64,000 nucleotides of DNA from Streptomyces sp. NBC_01276 (lineage in GTDB: Bacteria; Actinomycetota; Actinomycetes; Streptomycetales; Streptomycetaceae), in NCBI RefSeq assembly GCF_041435355.1, contig NZ_CP108442.1:2604001-2668000 (forward strand), in the 5' to 3' direction. This document shows positions 15,051 to 23,452 of this stretch, piece after piece; position 1 is the first letter of the stretch, and each line of letters opens with the position of its first letter. Made by a program: the position numbers and the translations under genes. The notes below the pieces were generated by a model, which was not told the origin of the DNA, did not search any database, and worked only from the letters and a program-made list of their open reading frames with translations.

Positions 15051-16640
15051 TCACGTCTCCTCCCGGTAGGCCGCCGCCTCCTCCAGGTCCAGCCTGCGCA
15101 GCAGCCCGCGCAGCATCTCGTCGTCGATCCGGCGCCCGTCCCGCAGGGACACGAACACCTCCCGCTCGGCCGCGATCATCTCCCGCGCGAGCCGCCGGTA
15201 GACGTCGTCCGCGGACTCCCCCGTGAGCGGGTTGACCTCGCCCAGCCGCTCCCACACCGCGTTGCGCCGCCGCTCCAGCACCGTCCGCAGCCGGTCCACC
15301 AGCGGCGGCGGCAGGCTGTTGTTCGCCGGGGACTCCAGCAGCTCCACCAGCCGTTCCTCCGCCGCCCGCGAGGCCTCGCTCTGCGCCTGCGCCTCCGCGA
15401 GGGTCTCCGCCTGCCGGTCCTTCGGCGGCAGCTTCAGCATCCGGATCAGCGGGGGCAGGGTCAGCCCCTGCACCACCAGGGTCCCGATGACCGTCGTGAA
15501 GGTGAGGAAGAGGATCAGGTTCCGGTGCGGCACGCCCATCGGCACCGAGAAGGCGATCGCGAGCGACACCACCCCCCGCATCCCGGCCCACCCCACGATC
15601 ACCGGCGCCTTCCAGTCGGTGTCCGGCTCGCGCAGCCGGATCCGCTCCGACACCCACCGCGGCACGAAGGTCGCCGGGAACACCCACAGGTAGCGCGCGA
15701 CCACCACCGCCAGGAACACCACCAGCGCGTACCCGAAGGCGGCCGCGCCCTCGTACTCGCCGAGCCCCTTGAGGACCACCGGCAGCTGGAGCCCGATCAA
15801 CGCGAAGACCACCGACTCCAGCACGAAGGCGACGACCTTCCACACCGCCTCCTCCTGGAGCCGGGTCGCGAAGTCGACCTGCCAGTTGCGGTGGCCCAGG
15901 TACAGCGCGACCACCACCACCGCCAGCACGCCCGAGGCGTGCACCCGTTCGGCGGCCGCGTACGCCACGAAGGGGATCAGCAGCGACAGGGTGTTCTGCA
16001 GCAGCGGCTCCTTCAGCCGGGTGCGCAGCTGGTGGATCGGCACCATCAGCAGCAGGCCGACGCCGACCCCGCCCACCGACGCCAGCAGGAACTCCGCGAC
16101 CCCTCCGGCCCAGCCCGCGCCGACCCCGACCGCCGCCGCCAGCGCCACCTTGTAGGCGGTGATGGCGGTGGCGTCGTTGACCAGGGACTCACCCTGCAGG
16201 ATGGTCGTGATCCGGTTCGGCAGCCCGAGCCTGCGGGCGATCGCCGTCGCCGCGACCGCGTCCGGCGGTGCGATCACCGCGCCCAGCACCAGCGCCACCG
16301 GTGGCGTCAGCCCCGGCACCACCATGTACGTCACCCAGCCGACCGCGAGCGTCGCGAAGAGCACGTACCCCACCGACAGCAGCGCGATCGGCCGCGCGTT
16401 GGCCCTCAGGTCCAGGTACGAGCTGTCCACCGCGGCCGTGTGCAGGAGCGGCGGGAGCAGCAGCGGCAGCACGATGTGCGGATCGAGCGTGTACGCGGGC
16501 AGTCCCGGAACGTACGCGGCGACCAGGCCGACGGCGACCAGCAGCAGCGGCGCGGGCACCGGCGTCCTCCGCGCCAGTCCCGCGACGGCGGCGCTCCCCG
16601 CCACCAGCGCCACCAGCGGCAATACCTCCATGCGTTCCAT
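15051..16640 (-). CDS. Sodium/proton antiporter (CPA1, NhaP type)
   Basis: 529 residues. About 12 hydrophobic segments fill residues 1-410, with the conserved exchanger motif QGESLVNDATAITAYKVAL near 150 and GWAGMRGVVSLAIAFS near 365. A charged cytoplasmic tail of some 120 residues (AEAQAQSEASRAAEERLVELL) follows. It exchanges cytoplasmic sodium for protons in the membrane. The start could be either of two close ATGs (16640 or 16631); I chose the longer. It is divergent from the zinc-finger gene with a 34-base gap. Confidence 0.88.
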   Translation of the reverse strand: MERMEVLPLVALVAGSAAVAGLARRTPVPAPLLLVAVGLVAAYVPGLPAYTLDPHIVLPLLLPPLLHTAAVDSSYLDLRANARPIALLSVGYVLFATLAVGWVTYMVVPGLTPPVALVLGAVIAPPDAVAATAIARRLGLPNRITTILQGESLVNDATAITAYKVALAAAVGVGAGWAGGVAEFLLASVGGVGVGLLLMVPIHQLRTRLKEPLLQNTLSLLIPFVAYAAAERVHASGVLAVVVVALYLGHRNWQVDFATRLQEEAVWKVVAFVLESVVFALIGLQLPVVLKGLGEYEGAAAFGYALVVFLAVVVARYLWVFPATFVPRWVSERIRLREPDTDWKAPVIVGWAGMRGVVSLAIAFSVPMGVPHRNLILFLTFTTVIGTLVVQGLTLPPLIRMLKLPPKDRQAETLAEAQAQSEASRAAEERLVELLESPANNSLPPPLVDRLRTVLERRRNAVWERLGEVNPLTGESADDVYRRLAREMIAAEREVFVSLRDGRRIDDEMLRGLLRRLDLEEAAAYREET

Positions 16641-16674
16641 CCCCACTCGTCGCCCCACCCGTACGCTGGCCATC

Positions 16675-16935
16675 ATGAGCGAGTGCACCCATGTTGCCGA
16701 ACTGCCGCGCCCCGAGCCCGTCCCGCATGCGCCGACCTGCCCCGAATGTGAGGTGCTCGGGAGCCATCCCGTGCAGCTGCGGATGTGCCTGGCGTGCGGG
16801 CACGTGGGGTGCTGCGATTCCTCCCCGTACCGGCACGCCACCGCGCACCACAAGGAGACCGGTCATCCCGTCATGCGGAGCTTCGAGCCGGGCGAGAGCT
16901 GGCGGTGGTGTTTTGTCGACGGTTCGATCGTCTGA
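16675..16935 (+). CDS. UBP-type zinc finger protein
   Basis: 86 residues almost wholly made of a ZnF-UBP fold. Cys/His ligands are visible in CPECE, LRMCLACGHVGCC, RHATAHHKETGHPVM and the closing WRWCFVDG. In eukaryotes this fold binds the ubiquitin C-terminus; in actinobacteria the partner is unknown. It is frequently found next to Na+/H+ antiporter genes, as here, and some antiporters are fused to it, so a regulatory role for the transporter is plausible. Confidence 0.85.
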   Translation: MSECTHVAELPRPEPVPHAPTCPECEVLGSHPVQLRMCLACGHVGCCDSSPYRHATAHHKETGHPVMRSFEPGESWRWCFVDGSIV

Positions 16936-17149
16936 AGCGGGGTAGGTCAACCCTCCGCCGGTTCCCCTTATTTGGGCCCGCAGACCCCTAGCCACTGTGC
17001 GTACCCGTGGGCTTACCATCAGTCACCGGACAGGAGCGGGGTCGGCCCTGGCGTTCCAAAACGGGCGCCATGAGGGGTGCCGCGACACGATCGCCCGGAT
17101 CGCGGTAGCGTCACCGGCGAACAGAGCTCGTACCACCTTGGAGGTGAGG

Positions 17150-17563
17150 GTGTCCCAGATCGCAGGCGAGCCCGGGACCCAGGACTTCGTGGAAGTCCGG
17201 CTGCCGGCTGCGGGTGCCTACCTGTCGGTGCTGCGAACGGCCACGGCCGGTCTCGCGGCACGTTTGGACTTCACCCTCGACGAGATCGAGGACCTCCGCA
17301 TCGCCGTGGACGAGGCCTGCGCGATCCTGCTCCAGCAGGCCGTGCCCGGCTCCGTCCTCAGCTGCGTCTTCCGGCTGATCGACGATTCGCTGGAAGTGAC
17401 CGTCTCGGCGCCGACCACCGACGGGCGCGCACCGGAGCGCGACACGTTCGCGTGGACGGTCCTGTCGGCGCTGGCCGGCAAGGTCGAGGCCACGGTCGAG
17501 GAGAACCGGACAGTGAGCATCAGCCTCTACAAACAGCGCGGCGCGGGGCCAGGCCCGGTGTGA
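17150..17563 (+). CDS. Anti-sigma factor of the RsbW/HATPase type for SigH (PrsH/UshX-like)
   Basis: 137 residues of the GHKL anti-sigma fold: LDEIEDLRIAVDEACAILL (N-box helix) near residue 44 and the C-terminal TVSISLYKQR strand. It should bind and sequester the SigB-type sigma encoded next. The start is the GTG at 17150, preceded by GGAGGTGAGG. From memory it matches the S. coelicolor protein upstream of sigH. The sigma reading frame is open back to this gene's stop. Confidence 0.87.
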   Translation: MSQIAGEPGTQDFVEVRLPAAGAYLSVLRTATAGLAARLDFTLDEIEDLRIAVDEACAILLQQAVPGSVLSCVFRLIDDSLEVTVSAPTTDGRAPERDTFAWTVLSALAGKVEATVEENRTVSISLYKQRGAGPGPV

Positions 17564-17718
17564 GCGGCGGGGAGATCCCGGTGCGGGGCGGGGATCGGCC
17601 CCGGGTACGGCACGAGGTCGACGGGGGCATCCCCGAACAGCAGCACGCCCGGCCGCACCCGGCTGACGCGGATGCGGAAGACGGCTTTTTGGACTCGGCG
17701 GAGCGACGGGCGGGCCCT

Positions 17719-18573
17719 ATGAGCGAGAACCAGAACGAGGAACCACAACCATCACGGCCACCGGCGGCCGCCGCCGCGGCCCCGGCCGCCCCGGGCGCGT
17801 CCCCCGCGCTGCCGGATCCGCGGGACCGCAGCGGTGCGCGGGCCCTGTTCTTCGAGCTGCGCGAGCTGCCCGAGGGCTCACCGGAGCGGGCGGAGCTGCG
17901 CAACCGGCTGGTGCGGATGCACCTGCCGCTGGTGGAGCACCTGGCGCGGCGGTTCCGCAACCGCGGCGAGCCGCTGGACGACCTGACCCAGGTCGCCACC
18001 ATCGGCCTGATCAAATCGGTGGACCGGTTCGACCCGGACCGGGGGGTCGAGTTCTCGACGTACGCCACGCCCACCGTGGTCGGCGAGATCAAGCGGCACT
18101 TCCGCGACAAGGGCTGGGCGGTACGGGTGCCCCGGCGTCTGCAGGAGCTGCGGCTCTCGCTGACCACGGCCACGGCGGAACTGTCCCAGCAGCACGGCCG
18201 CTCCCCCACCGTGCACGAACTGGCGGAGCGGCTGGGCATCTCCGAGGAGGAGGTGCTGGAGGGGCTGGAATCGGCCAATGCCTACAGCACGCTCTCCCTG
18301 GACGTGCCGGACACCGACGACGAGTCGCCGGCGGTCGCGGACACGCTGGGCTCGGAGGACGAGGCGCTGGAGGGCGTCGAGTACCGCGAGTCCCTCAAGC
18401 CGCTGCTGGAGGGGCTTCCGCCGCGGGAGAAGCGGATCCTGCTGCTGCGGTTCTTCGGCAACATGACCCAGTCGCAGATCGCGCAGGAGGTCGGCATCTC
18501 CCAGATGCACGTCTCCCGGCTGCTGGCCCGCACCCTGGCCCAGCTCCGCGAGAAGCTCCTGGTCGAGGAGTAG
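17719..18573 (+). CDS. sigH: RNA polymerase sigma factor SigH (SigB/SigF group)
   Basis: 284 residues from the ATG at 17719. An Ala/Pro-rich leader is followed by region 2 (LDDLTQVATIGLIKSVDRFDPDRG, FSTYATPTVVGEIKRHFRD), region 3 (PTVHELAERLGISEEEV) and region 4 (NMTQSQIAQEVGISQMHVSRLL). It directs stress and developmental transcription and is held by the upstream anti-sigma. The frame stays open upstream to a GTG at 17560 that overlaps the anti-sigma stop, which would add 53 residues. S. coelicolor sigH makes long and short isoforms, so both starts may be used. Confidence 0.9.
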   Translation: MSENQNEEPQPSRPPAAAAAAPAAPGASPALPDPRDRSGARALFFELRELPEGSPERAELRNRLVRMHLPLVEHLARRFRNRGEPLDDLTQVATIGLIKSVDRFDPDRGVEFSTYATPTVVGEIKRHFRDKGWAVRVPRRLQELRLSLTTATAELSQQHGRSPTVHELAERLGISEEEVLEGLESANAYSTLSLDVPDTDDESPAVADTLGSEDEALEGVEYRESLKPLLEGLPPREKRILLLRFFGNMTQSQIAQEVGISQMHVSRLLARTLAQLREKLLVEE

Positions 18574-18598
18574 CCGGGGAACGGCGCTCGGGAGGGAC

Positions 18599-19063
18599 TT
18601 ATCGGGCCTGGTCTCCGGGCCCGATTCCGAGCGCCCGGGTCGCCGTCGGGTTCACGAGGAGGACCACGACGGCCACCGCGGCCAGGGCCAGGGCGACGGC
18701 GGCGATCCGCATCGCGCCGCCCGTGTTCCACAGGGTCCAGGCCACCGGCATCGCCATCAGCTGGGTGATCAGCGCCGGGCCGCGGCTCCAGCGGCGGCCC
18801 AGGTGCAGCCCGCGCGCCGCGATCAGCGGCAGGGCGGCCAGCCCGAGCAGGGTGATCCCCCCGGTCTCGGCCTGCTGCGCGGAATCGGGGTGGCCCGCGA
18901 TGCCGACGTACAGCATGTAGAGGCCGAGTCCGGCCAGGGCCAGACCCTCCAGCGCGGTGAGCACCGCGGCGCCGGTCAGCCGGCCGGGCAGGGCGGCGGG
19001 CTCCGCTCCGGCGGCGGCGACGGCGGGGGCGGCGGGGGTGTGGGAGGTCGGCTTTTTGCTCAC
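18599..19063 (-). CDS. Integral membrane protein of unknown function
   Basis: 154 residues. An Ala/Pro-rich cytoplasmic N-terminus of about 30 is followed by four hydrophobic segments (LTALEGLALAGLGLYMLYVG, GITLLGLAALPLIAA, ALITQLMAMPVAWTLW, IAAVALALAAVAVVVLLV). GTG start at 19063. It is convergent with sigH and its start faces the lipid kinase promoter. No family with known function is recognised. Confidence 0.75.
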   Translation of the reverse strand: MSKKPTSHTPAAPAVAAAGAEPAALPGRLTGAAVLTALEGLALAGLGLYMLYVGIAGHPDSAQQAETGGITLLGLAALPLIAARGLHLGRRWSRGPALITQLMAMPVAWTLWNTGGAMRIAAVALALAAVAVVVLLVNPTATRALGIGPGDQAR

Positions 19064-19147
19064 CCCAGCAGGGTAGCCGCGGCCCGCGGGGCGCTGACGG
19101 TACGGTCGGTAGGGGTCGCATATGACGGGGTGGGTAGTCTGGCGCTC

Positions 19148-20113
19148 ATGCGTGCACTTCTCGTGGCCAACCCAGCAGCGACGACCACCAGTGCGCGCAC
19201 GCGCGACGTCCTGACCCATGCGCTCGCCAGCGAGATGAAGCTGGAGGCGGTGACCACCGAGTACCGGGGGCACGCCCGCGACCTGGGCCGCAAGGCCGCG
19301 CACGAGGGTGTGGACCTCGTGGTGGCGCTGGGCGGCGACGGCACCGTGAACGAGGTCGTCAACGGACTGCTGCACGAGGGCCCCGATCCGGAGCGGCTGC
19401 CGCGGCTGGCGGTGGTACCCGGCGGTTCGACGAACGTCTTCGCCCGCGCGCTCGGGCTGCCCAACGATTCGGTGGAGGCGACCGGCGCCCTGCTGGACGC
19501 GCTGCGGGAGCGGCGCGAGCGGACGGTGGGACTGGGACTGGCCGCCGGCACCCCCGGGACCGAGGACGAGTCGGTCCCGGCGCGCTGGTTCACGTTCTGC
19601 GCGGGCTTCGGCTTCGACGCGGGTGTGGTGGGGCGGGTCGAGCAGCAGCGCGAACGCGGCAAGCGTTCGACGCACGCCCTGTACGTGCGACAGCTCATGC
19701 GCCAGTTCTGGGAGGAGCCGAACCGCCGGCGCGGGACGATCACGCTGGAGCGGCCCGGCGCGGATCCGGTGACGGATCTGGTGCTGTCGATAGTCTGCAA
19801 CACCTCGCCCTGGACGTATCTGGGCAATCGTCCGCTTTACGCCTCTCCGGAGGCGTCGTTCGATACTGCGCTTGACGTATTGGCCCTCGACCGTTTGTCA
19901 ACTCCGGCCGTCGCCAGGTACGCCACGCAGCTCCTGACCTCGACTCCTGAGCGCGGCCCGCACGGCAAGCATGCGGTGTCTCTGCACGATCTGACCGACT
20001 TCACCTTGCATTCGAAGGTTCCCCTCCCGTTCCAGATGGACGGGGACCACCTCGGACTGCGCACCAGCGTTCGGTTCACAGGCGTACGCCGTGCACTGCG
20101 TGTGATTGTGTGA
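19148..20113 (+). CDS. Diacylglycerol kinase-like lipid kinase
   Basis: 321 residues. The DAGK catalytic domain has MRALLVANPAAT at the start, VVALGGDGTVNEVVNGLL near residue 60 and VPGGSTNVFARALGLP near 93. A C-terminal beta-rich domain ends FQMDGDHLG. It phosphorylates a diacylglycerol-like lipid or a long-chain base at the membrane face. The ATG lies 84 bases from the divergent membrane-protein start. A 320-base gap with no gene follows. Confidence 0.88.
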   Translation: MRALLVANPAATTTSARTRDVLTHALASEMKLEAVTTEYRGHARDLGRKAAHEGVDLVVALGGDGTVNEVVNGLLHEGPDPERLPRLAVVPGGSTNVFARALGLPNDSVEATGALLDALRERRERTVGLGLAAGTPGTEDESVPARWFTFCAGFGFDAGVVGRVEQQRERGKRSTHALYVRQLMRQFWEEPNRRRGTITLERPGADPVTDLVLSIVCNTSPWTYLGNRPLYASPEASFDTALDVLALDRLSTPAVARYATQLLTSTPERGPHGKHAVSLHDLTDFTLHSKVPLPFQMDGDHLGLRTSVRFTGVRRALRVIV

Positions 20114-20433
20114 GTGGAAGAGCCAAAAGTCCTTCCACTCGAACGTTTACACGCCGGTCCACCCCCAGGAACTAGGGCTGTGACCTAGTAGACACCGACG
20201 AATCCAAAAAAACTTTCCGGAAGGGGTTGTATCCCCGTCCGAGGTTTGCGAATCTCTACATGGCGATCGGGACAGCCCGCAAAACCCGGCACCCACACAG
20301 AACGCCAGAACCCCTCCACGAATCTTCGGACCCCACCAGTCACCTGGGGGTCGGCCCTTCCCTCACGGGGGGATTCGTGAAAGCGTTCACATTCACAAGC
20401 AACCTGCCCGCAATACAAGGAGATGGAGCAGCC
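20114..20433 (+). other. Long leader/promoter region of wblE, no gene seen
   Basis: 320 bases without a supported ORF. It holds an A7 tract (20208-20214) followed by a TTCCGGAA hairpin core, and a GTGAA-N4-TTCAC inverted repeat at 20377-20390. An AGGAG site lies 12 bases before the wblE ATG. The length suggests several promoters or a long 5' UTR. Confidence 0.45.
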
Positions 20434-20691
20434 ATGGACTGGCGTCACAACGCCGTTTGCCGCGAGGAAGACCCCGAGCTCTTCTTCCCCATCGGCAACA
20501 CCGGTCCTGCGCTGCTGCAGATCGAGGAAGCCAAGGCCGTCTGCCGCCGTTGCCCCGTCATGGAGCAGTGCCTGCAGTGGGCGCTCGAGTCCGGTCAGGA
20601 CTCCGGCGTCTGGGGTGGCCTCAGCGAGGACGAGCGCCGCGCCATGAAGCGCCGCGCCGCTCGCAACCGGGCGCGTAACGCCACCGCCTGA
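20434..20691 (+). CDS. wblE: WhiB-family iron-sulfur transcription factor WblE
   Basis: 85 residues. Four cysteines for a [4Fe-4S] cluster lie at CREEDPELFF (residue 9) and CRRCPVMEQC. The signature GVWGGLSEDERR and a basic tail KRRAARNRARN for DNA contact follow. It matches the length and sequence type of WblE/WhiB1, an essential-type, NO-sensitive regulator that binds the primary sigma factor. It sits between the lipid kinase and the PAS kinase, as in S. coelicolor, and ends at a strong hairpin. Confidence 0.93.
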   Translation: MDWRHNAVCREEDPELFFPIGNTGPALLQIEEAKAVCRRCPVMEQCLQWALESGQDSGVWGGLSEDERRAMKRRAARNRARNATA

Positions 20692-20756
20692 CATTCGACT
20701 TTTCGAGCCTCGACGCGCAGCGCGTAGTACCAGACAAGCGCTCAGCAACGTGCTCT

Positions 20757-20793
20757 TGAGCCCCGGACCGGGAACCATTCGGTCCGGGGCTCA
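20757..20793. terminator. Bidirectional terminator between wblE and the kinase
   Basis: Perfect 14-bp arms (20757-20770 and 20780-20793) with a 9-base loop between the convergent stops at 20691 and 20843. Confidence 0.85.
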
Positions 20794-20842
20794 GTGCTGT
20801 TCCCCTCACGTTGCGTAACGCGGTTCCGGCTCCCGCGGCGGG

Positions 20843-22321
20843 CTACTTCTGCGGGCTCGCCGGTACGTCGAGGACGACCTTGGTGCCGCGCGGCTCGGCC
20901 CGGAGCATGTCGAAGGTGCCGCCGAGCTCCCCCTCCACGAGGGTCCGTACGATCTGCAGCCCGAGGTTGCCGGCCCGCTGCGGGTCGAAGCCCTCGGGCA
21001 GACCGCATCCGTCGTCGAGCACCGTGATCAGCAGCCGGGCGTCGGCGCGGCCGGTTCCGGTGCGGGTCGCGGACACCTCGACCGTGCCGCCCTCCCCCTG
21101 GGTGAAGGCGTGCTCCAGGGCGTTCTGGAGGATCTCGGTCAGCACCATCGACAGCGGAGTGGCGACCTCCGCGTCCAGGATCCCGAAGCGGCCGATGCGC
21201 CGGCAGCGCACCTTTCCGGGCGAGATCTCGGCGACCATCGCGATCACGCGGTCGGCGATCTCGTCGAACTCGACGCGCTCGTCGAGGTTCTGAGACAGGG
21301 TCTCGTGCACGATCGCGATCGAACCGACGCGGCGCACCGCCTCGTTCAGCGCCTCGCGGCCGTTCTCCGAATCCATCCGGCGGGCCTGGAGGCGCAAGAG
21401 CGCGGCCACGGTCTGGAGGTTGTTCTTCACCCGGTGGTGGATCTCCCGGATGGTGGCGTCCTTGGTGATCAGTTCGCGTTCGCGACGGCGCAGTTCGGTG
21501 ACGTCGCGGCAGAGCACGAGGGAGCCGATCCGGGTCCCCTTGGGCTTCAGCGGGATGGCGCGCAGCTGGATGACCCCGCCGTTGCCCTCGACTTCGGTCT
21601 CCCGGGGAGCCCAGCCGCTGGCCAGTTTGACGATGGCCTCGTCCACCGGGCCCCGGGTGGGGGCGAGTTCGGCGGTGGTGGTGCCCAGATGCTGGCCGAC
21701 CAGGTCGGAGGCGAGGCCCAGACGGTGGTAGGCGGAGAGCGCGTTGGGGGACGCGTACGTCACCACGCCCTCGGCGTCGAGCCGCATCAGGCCGTCCCCG
21801 GCGCGCGGGGAGGCGTCCATGTCGACCTGCTGGCCGGGGAAGGGGAAGGAGCCCGCGGCGATCATCTGCGCGAGGTCGGAGGCGGACTGGAGGTAGGTGA
21901 GCTCCAGCCGGCTGGGTGTACGCACAGTGAGCAGATTGGTGTTCCGCGCGATCACGCCGAGGACCCGGCCCTCGCGGCGGACGGGGATCGACTCGACGCG
22001 GACCGGCACCTCCTCGCGCCACTCGGGGTCGCCCTCGCGCACGATGCGGCCCTCGTCGAGGGCGGCGTCGAGCAGCGGGCGCCGGCCGCGCGGCACCAGG
22101 TGGCCGACCATGTCGTCCTGGTACGAGGTGGGGCCGGTGTTCGGGCGCATCTGCGCGACCGAGACGTAGCGGGAGCCGTCGAGGGTGGGCACCCAGAGCA
22201 CGAGGTCGGCGAAGGAGAGGTCGGAGAGCAGCTGCCACTCCGAGACCAGCAGGTGGAGCCACTCCAGGTCGGTTTCACTGAGAGCGGTGTGCTGGCGTAC
22301 GAGGTCGTTCATGGAGGGCAC
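20843..22321 (-). CDS. PAS/GAF sensor histidine kinase (HisKA_2 type)
   Basis: 492 residues with no membrane segment. An N-terminal GAF-like sensor (1-165) is followed by a PAS fold (about 170-290, GLMRLDAEGVVTYASPNA). The HisKA_2 phospho-site EIHHRVKNNLQTVAALLRLQ lies near 300, and the ATPase has N-box ILQNALEHAF and G-boxes DDGCGLPEG and GNLGLQIVRTL. It autophosphorylates the first His of HHRVKNN. No response regulator is adjacent. The start may instead be the ATG three codons later (22312). Confidence 0.88.
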   Translation of the reverse strand: MPSMNDLVRQHTALSETDLEWLHLLVSEWQLLSDLSFADLVLWVPTLDGSRYVSVAQMRPNTGPTSYQDDMVGHLVPRGRRPLLDAALDEGRIVREGDPEWREEVPVRVESIPVRREGRVLGVIARNTNLLTVRTPSRLELTYLQSASDLAQMIAAGSFPFPGQQVDMDASPRAGDGLMRLDAEGVVTYASPNALSAYHRLGLASDLVGQHLGTTTAELAPTRGPVDEAIVKLASGWAPRETEVEGNGGVIQLRAIPLKPKGTRIGSLVLCRDVTELRRRERELITKDATIREIHHRVKNNLQTVAALLRLQARRMDSENGREALNEAVRRVGSIAIVHETLSQNLDERVEFDEIADRVIAMVAEISPGKVRCRRIGRFGILDAEVATPLSMVLTEILQNALEHAFTQGEGGTVEVSATRTGTGRADARLLITVLDDGCGLPEGFDPQRAGNLGLQIVRTLVEGELGGTFDMLRAEPRGTKVVLDVPASPQK

Positions 22322-22456
22322 GTGGCGAGCGTACCCCGGGTACGGGGATGACTTTCCACACGGCGAATACTCAGGAGTACCCAGGAGGGGCCCACTCCGC
22401 GTACTGTTGGATGAAGTGACGGGATTGCAGACCCCGCCATTGGATGGACAGGACAG

Positions 22457-22472
22457 ATTGGTCTAGTCCACA
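22457..22472 (+). promoter_or_regulatory. DasR-responsive element (dre) over the sRNA promoter
   Basis: ATTGGTCTAGTCCACA matches the dre pattern (ACTGGTCTAGACCACT) at 12 of 16 positions. It overlaps a candidate -10 (CACAAT, 22469-22474; TGGACA at 22445-22450, 18-base spacer). The flanks also resemble the nagB dre. DasR bound here would block the small RNA. Confidence 0.8.
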
Positions 22473-22480
22473 ATTGTGTC

Positions 22481-22648
22481 AAGTTTCCGCCCTCCCCGCA
22501 CAGGAGGACGGATCGAGGTAACCGCGCGCTCTGCCCTGACCGCGCAGGCACCTCCCACCGGCCGTCGGGAACCGCACACCCGGTCGGCCGTAAGTACTCC
22601 GGGCTACGGTGCCGGGCGGGCTGAGGGTCCCGTCCTGCACCGTGGCCC
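22481..22648 (+). ncRNA. scr5239: Probable scr5239 small RNA
   Basis: Next to the orphan kinase corresponding to SCO5239 lies a 300-base gene-free stretch with a promoter, a dre site and a large terminator hairpin. The hairpin arms are 22601-22620 and 22629-22648, with a G-T wobble or two and an 8-base loop. Start and terminator give about 160-168 nt. This agrees with scr5239 of S. coelicolor, a 159-nt, highly conserved sRNA reported to be under DasR control and to act on agarase (dagA) and metE mRNAs. The exact 5' end is inferred. Confidence 0.75.
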
Positions 22649-22774
22649 AGAGGAAAGCAACGCTGCGGAAAGCCGGCGCGACGGAAAGTGAGCGCGCCGG
22701 AGGGGTGCGGCACGATCGAATTCGCCGCCCGGGAATTCCCCCGCCGACAGGCCGCGGAAATCCACGCGGGTCCC

Positions 22775-23368
22775 CTACGCCGGCCAGGCGCCCAGCGCCA
22801 GCTCCGCCACCGCTTCCAGCTCTTCCCGGCCCGCCCCGTCGCGCGACTGCTGCGACATCCCCTGGAGCACGGCCCCCGCGTAGCGGGCCAGCGCCCGCGC
22901 GTCCGTGCCGGCGGGCAGCTCGCCGGTGGCGACGTCGGCCCGGATGCGGCTCTCGAACAGCTCCAGGTTGGCGTTGCGGCGCTCGCGCAGGGCATCGGCC
23001 ACCTCCTGCGAGGTGGTGTTGACCGCGGCGCTGATCACCATGCAGCCCGGCGGGTGGGCCGGGTCGGTGTAGATCTCGGCGGCCTCGCGCAGGATCCGGC
23101 CGATGGCGGCGCGGGCGGTGGGCTCCTCCGCGAGGGCGACGCCCGCGAAGTCCCCGTACCGGCCGCCGTAGACCACCACGACCTCGTCGAAGAGCTTGCG
23201 CTTGTCACCGAAGGCGGCGTAGAGGCTGGGCGCGCCGATGCCCAGGGTCCTGGTCAGGTCGGCGATGGACGTCGCCTCGTAACCGTTCTCCCAGAAGGCG
23301 AGCATGGCCTTGTCGAGGGCGGCGTCCCGGTCGAAGGAGCGGGGCCTGCCACGTTGTCCGGTCACCAT
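22775..23368 (-). CDS. TetR-family repressor of the divergent SDR gene
   Basis: 197 residues. The N-terminal HTH is ATSIADLTRTLGIGAPSLYAAFGDKRKLF near residues 34-62; the ligand domain (CMVISAAVNTTSQEV) is of the TetR_C type seen with dehydrogenases. I take the start at the minus-strand ATG 23368 (MVTGQRGRP); a further 10 residues upstream would run into the operator. It is divergent from the SDR gene with two operator repeats between. Confidence 0.88.
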   Translation of the reverse strand: MVTGQRGRPRSFDRDAALDKAMLAFWENGYEATSIADLTRTLGIGAPSLYAAFGDKRKLFDEVVVVYGGRYGDFAGVALAEEPTARAAIGRILREAAEIYTDPAHPPGCMVISAAVNTTSQEVADALRERRNANLELFESRIRADVATGELPAGTDARALARYAGAVLQGMSQQSRDGAGREELEAVAELALGAWPA

Positions 23369-23381
23369 GCGCCACATTCTA

Positions 23382-23428
23382 TAGCGACCGCTAGACATCT
23401 GGTACGGTCCATTCTGTATCGACCGCTA
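23382..23428. promoter_or_regulatory. Two TetR operator copies
   Basis: TAGCGACCGCTA (23382-23393, perfect TAGCG/CGCTA arms) and TATCGACCGCTA (23417-23428) start 35 bases apart. Both are preceded by ATTCT. They lie between divergent tetR and SDR genes and fit dimer binding at both promoters. Confidence 0.65.
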
Positions 23429-23452
23429 GCAAATGCTGAAGGGGGGCGCGCC

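Noticed and set aside
22476..22691. 71-codon ORF starting GTG inside the sRNA region
   Set aside because: No ribosome site and it runs through the sRNA terminator hairpin; the ncRNA explanation fits promoter, dre and hairpin.
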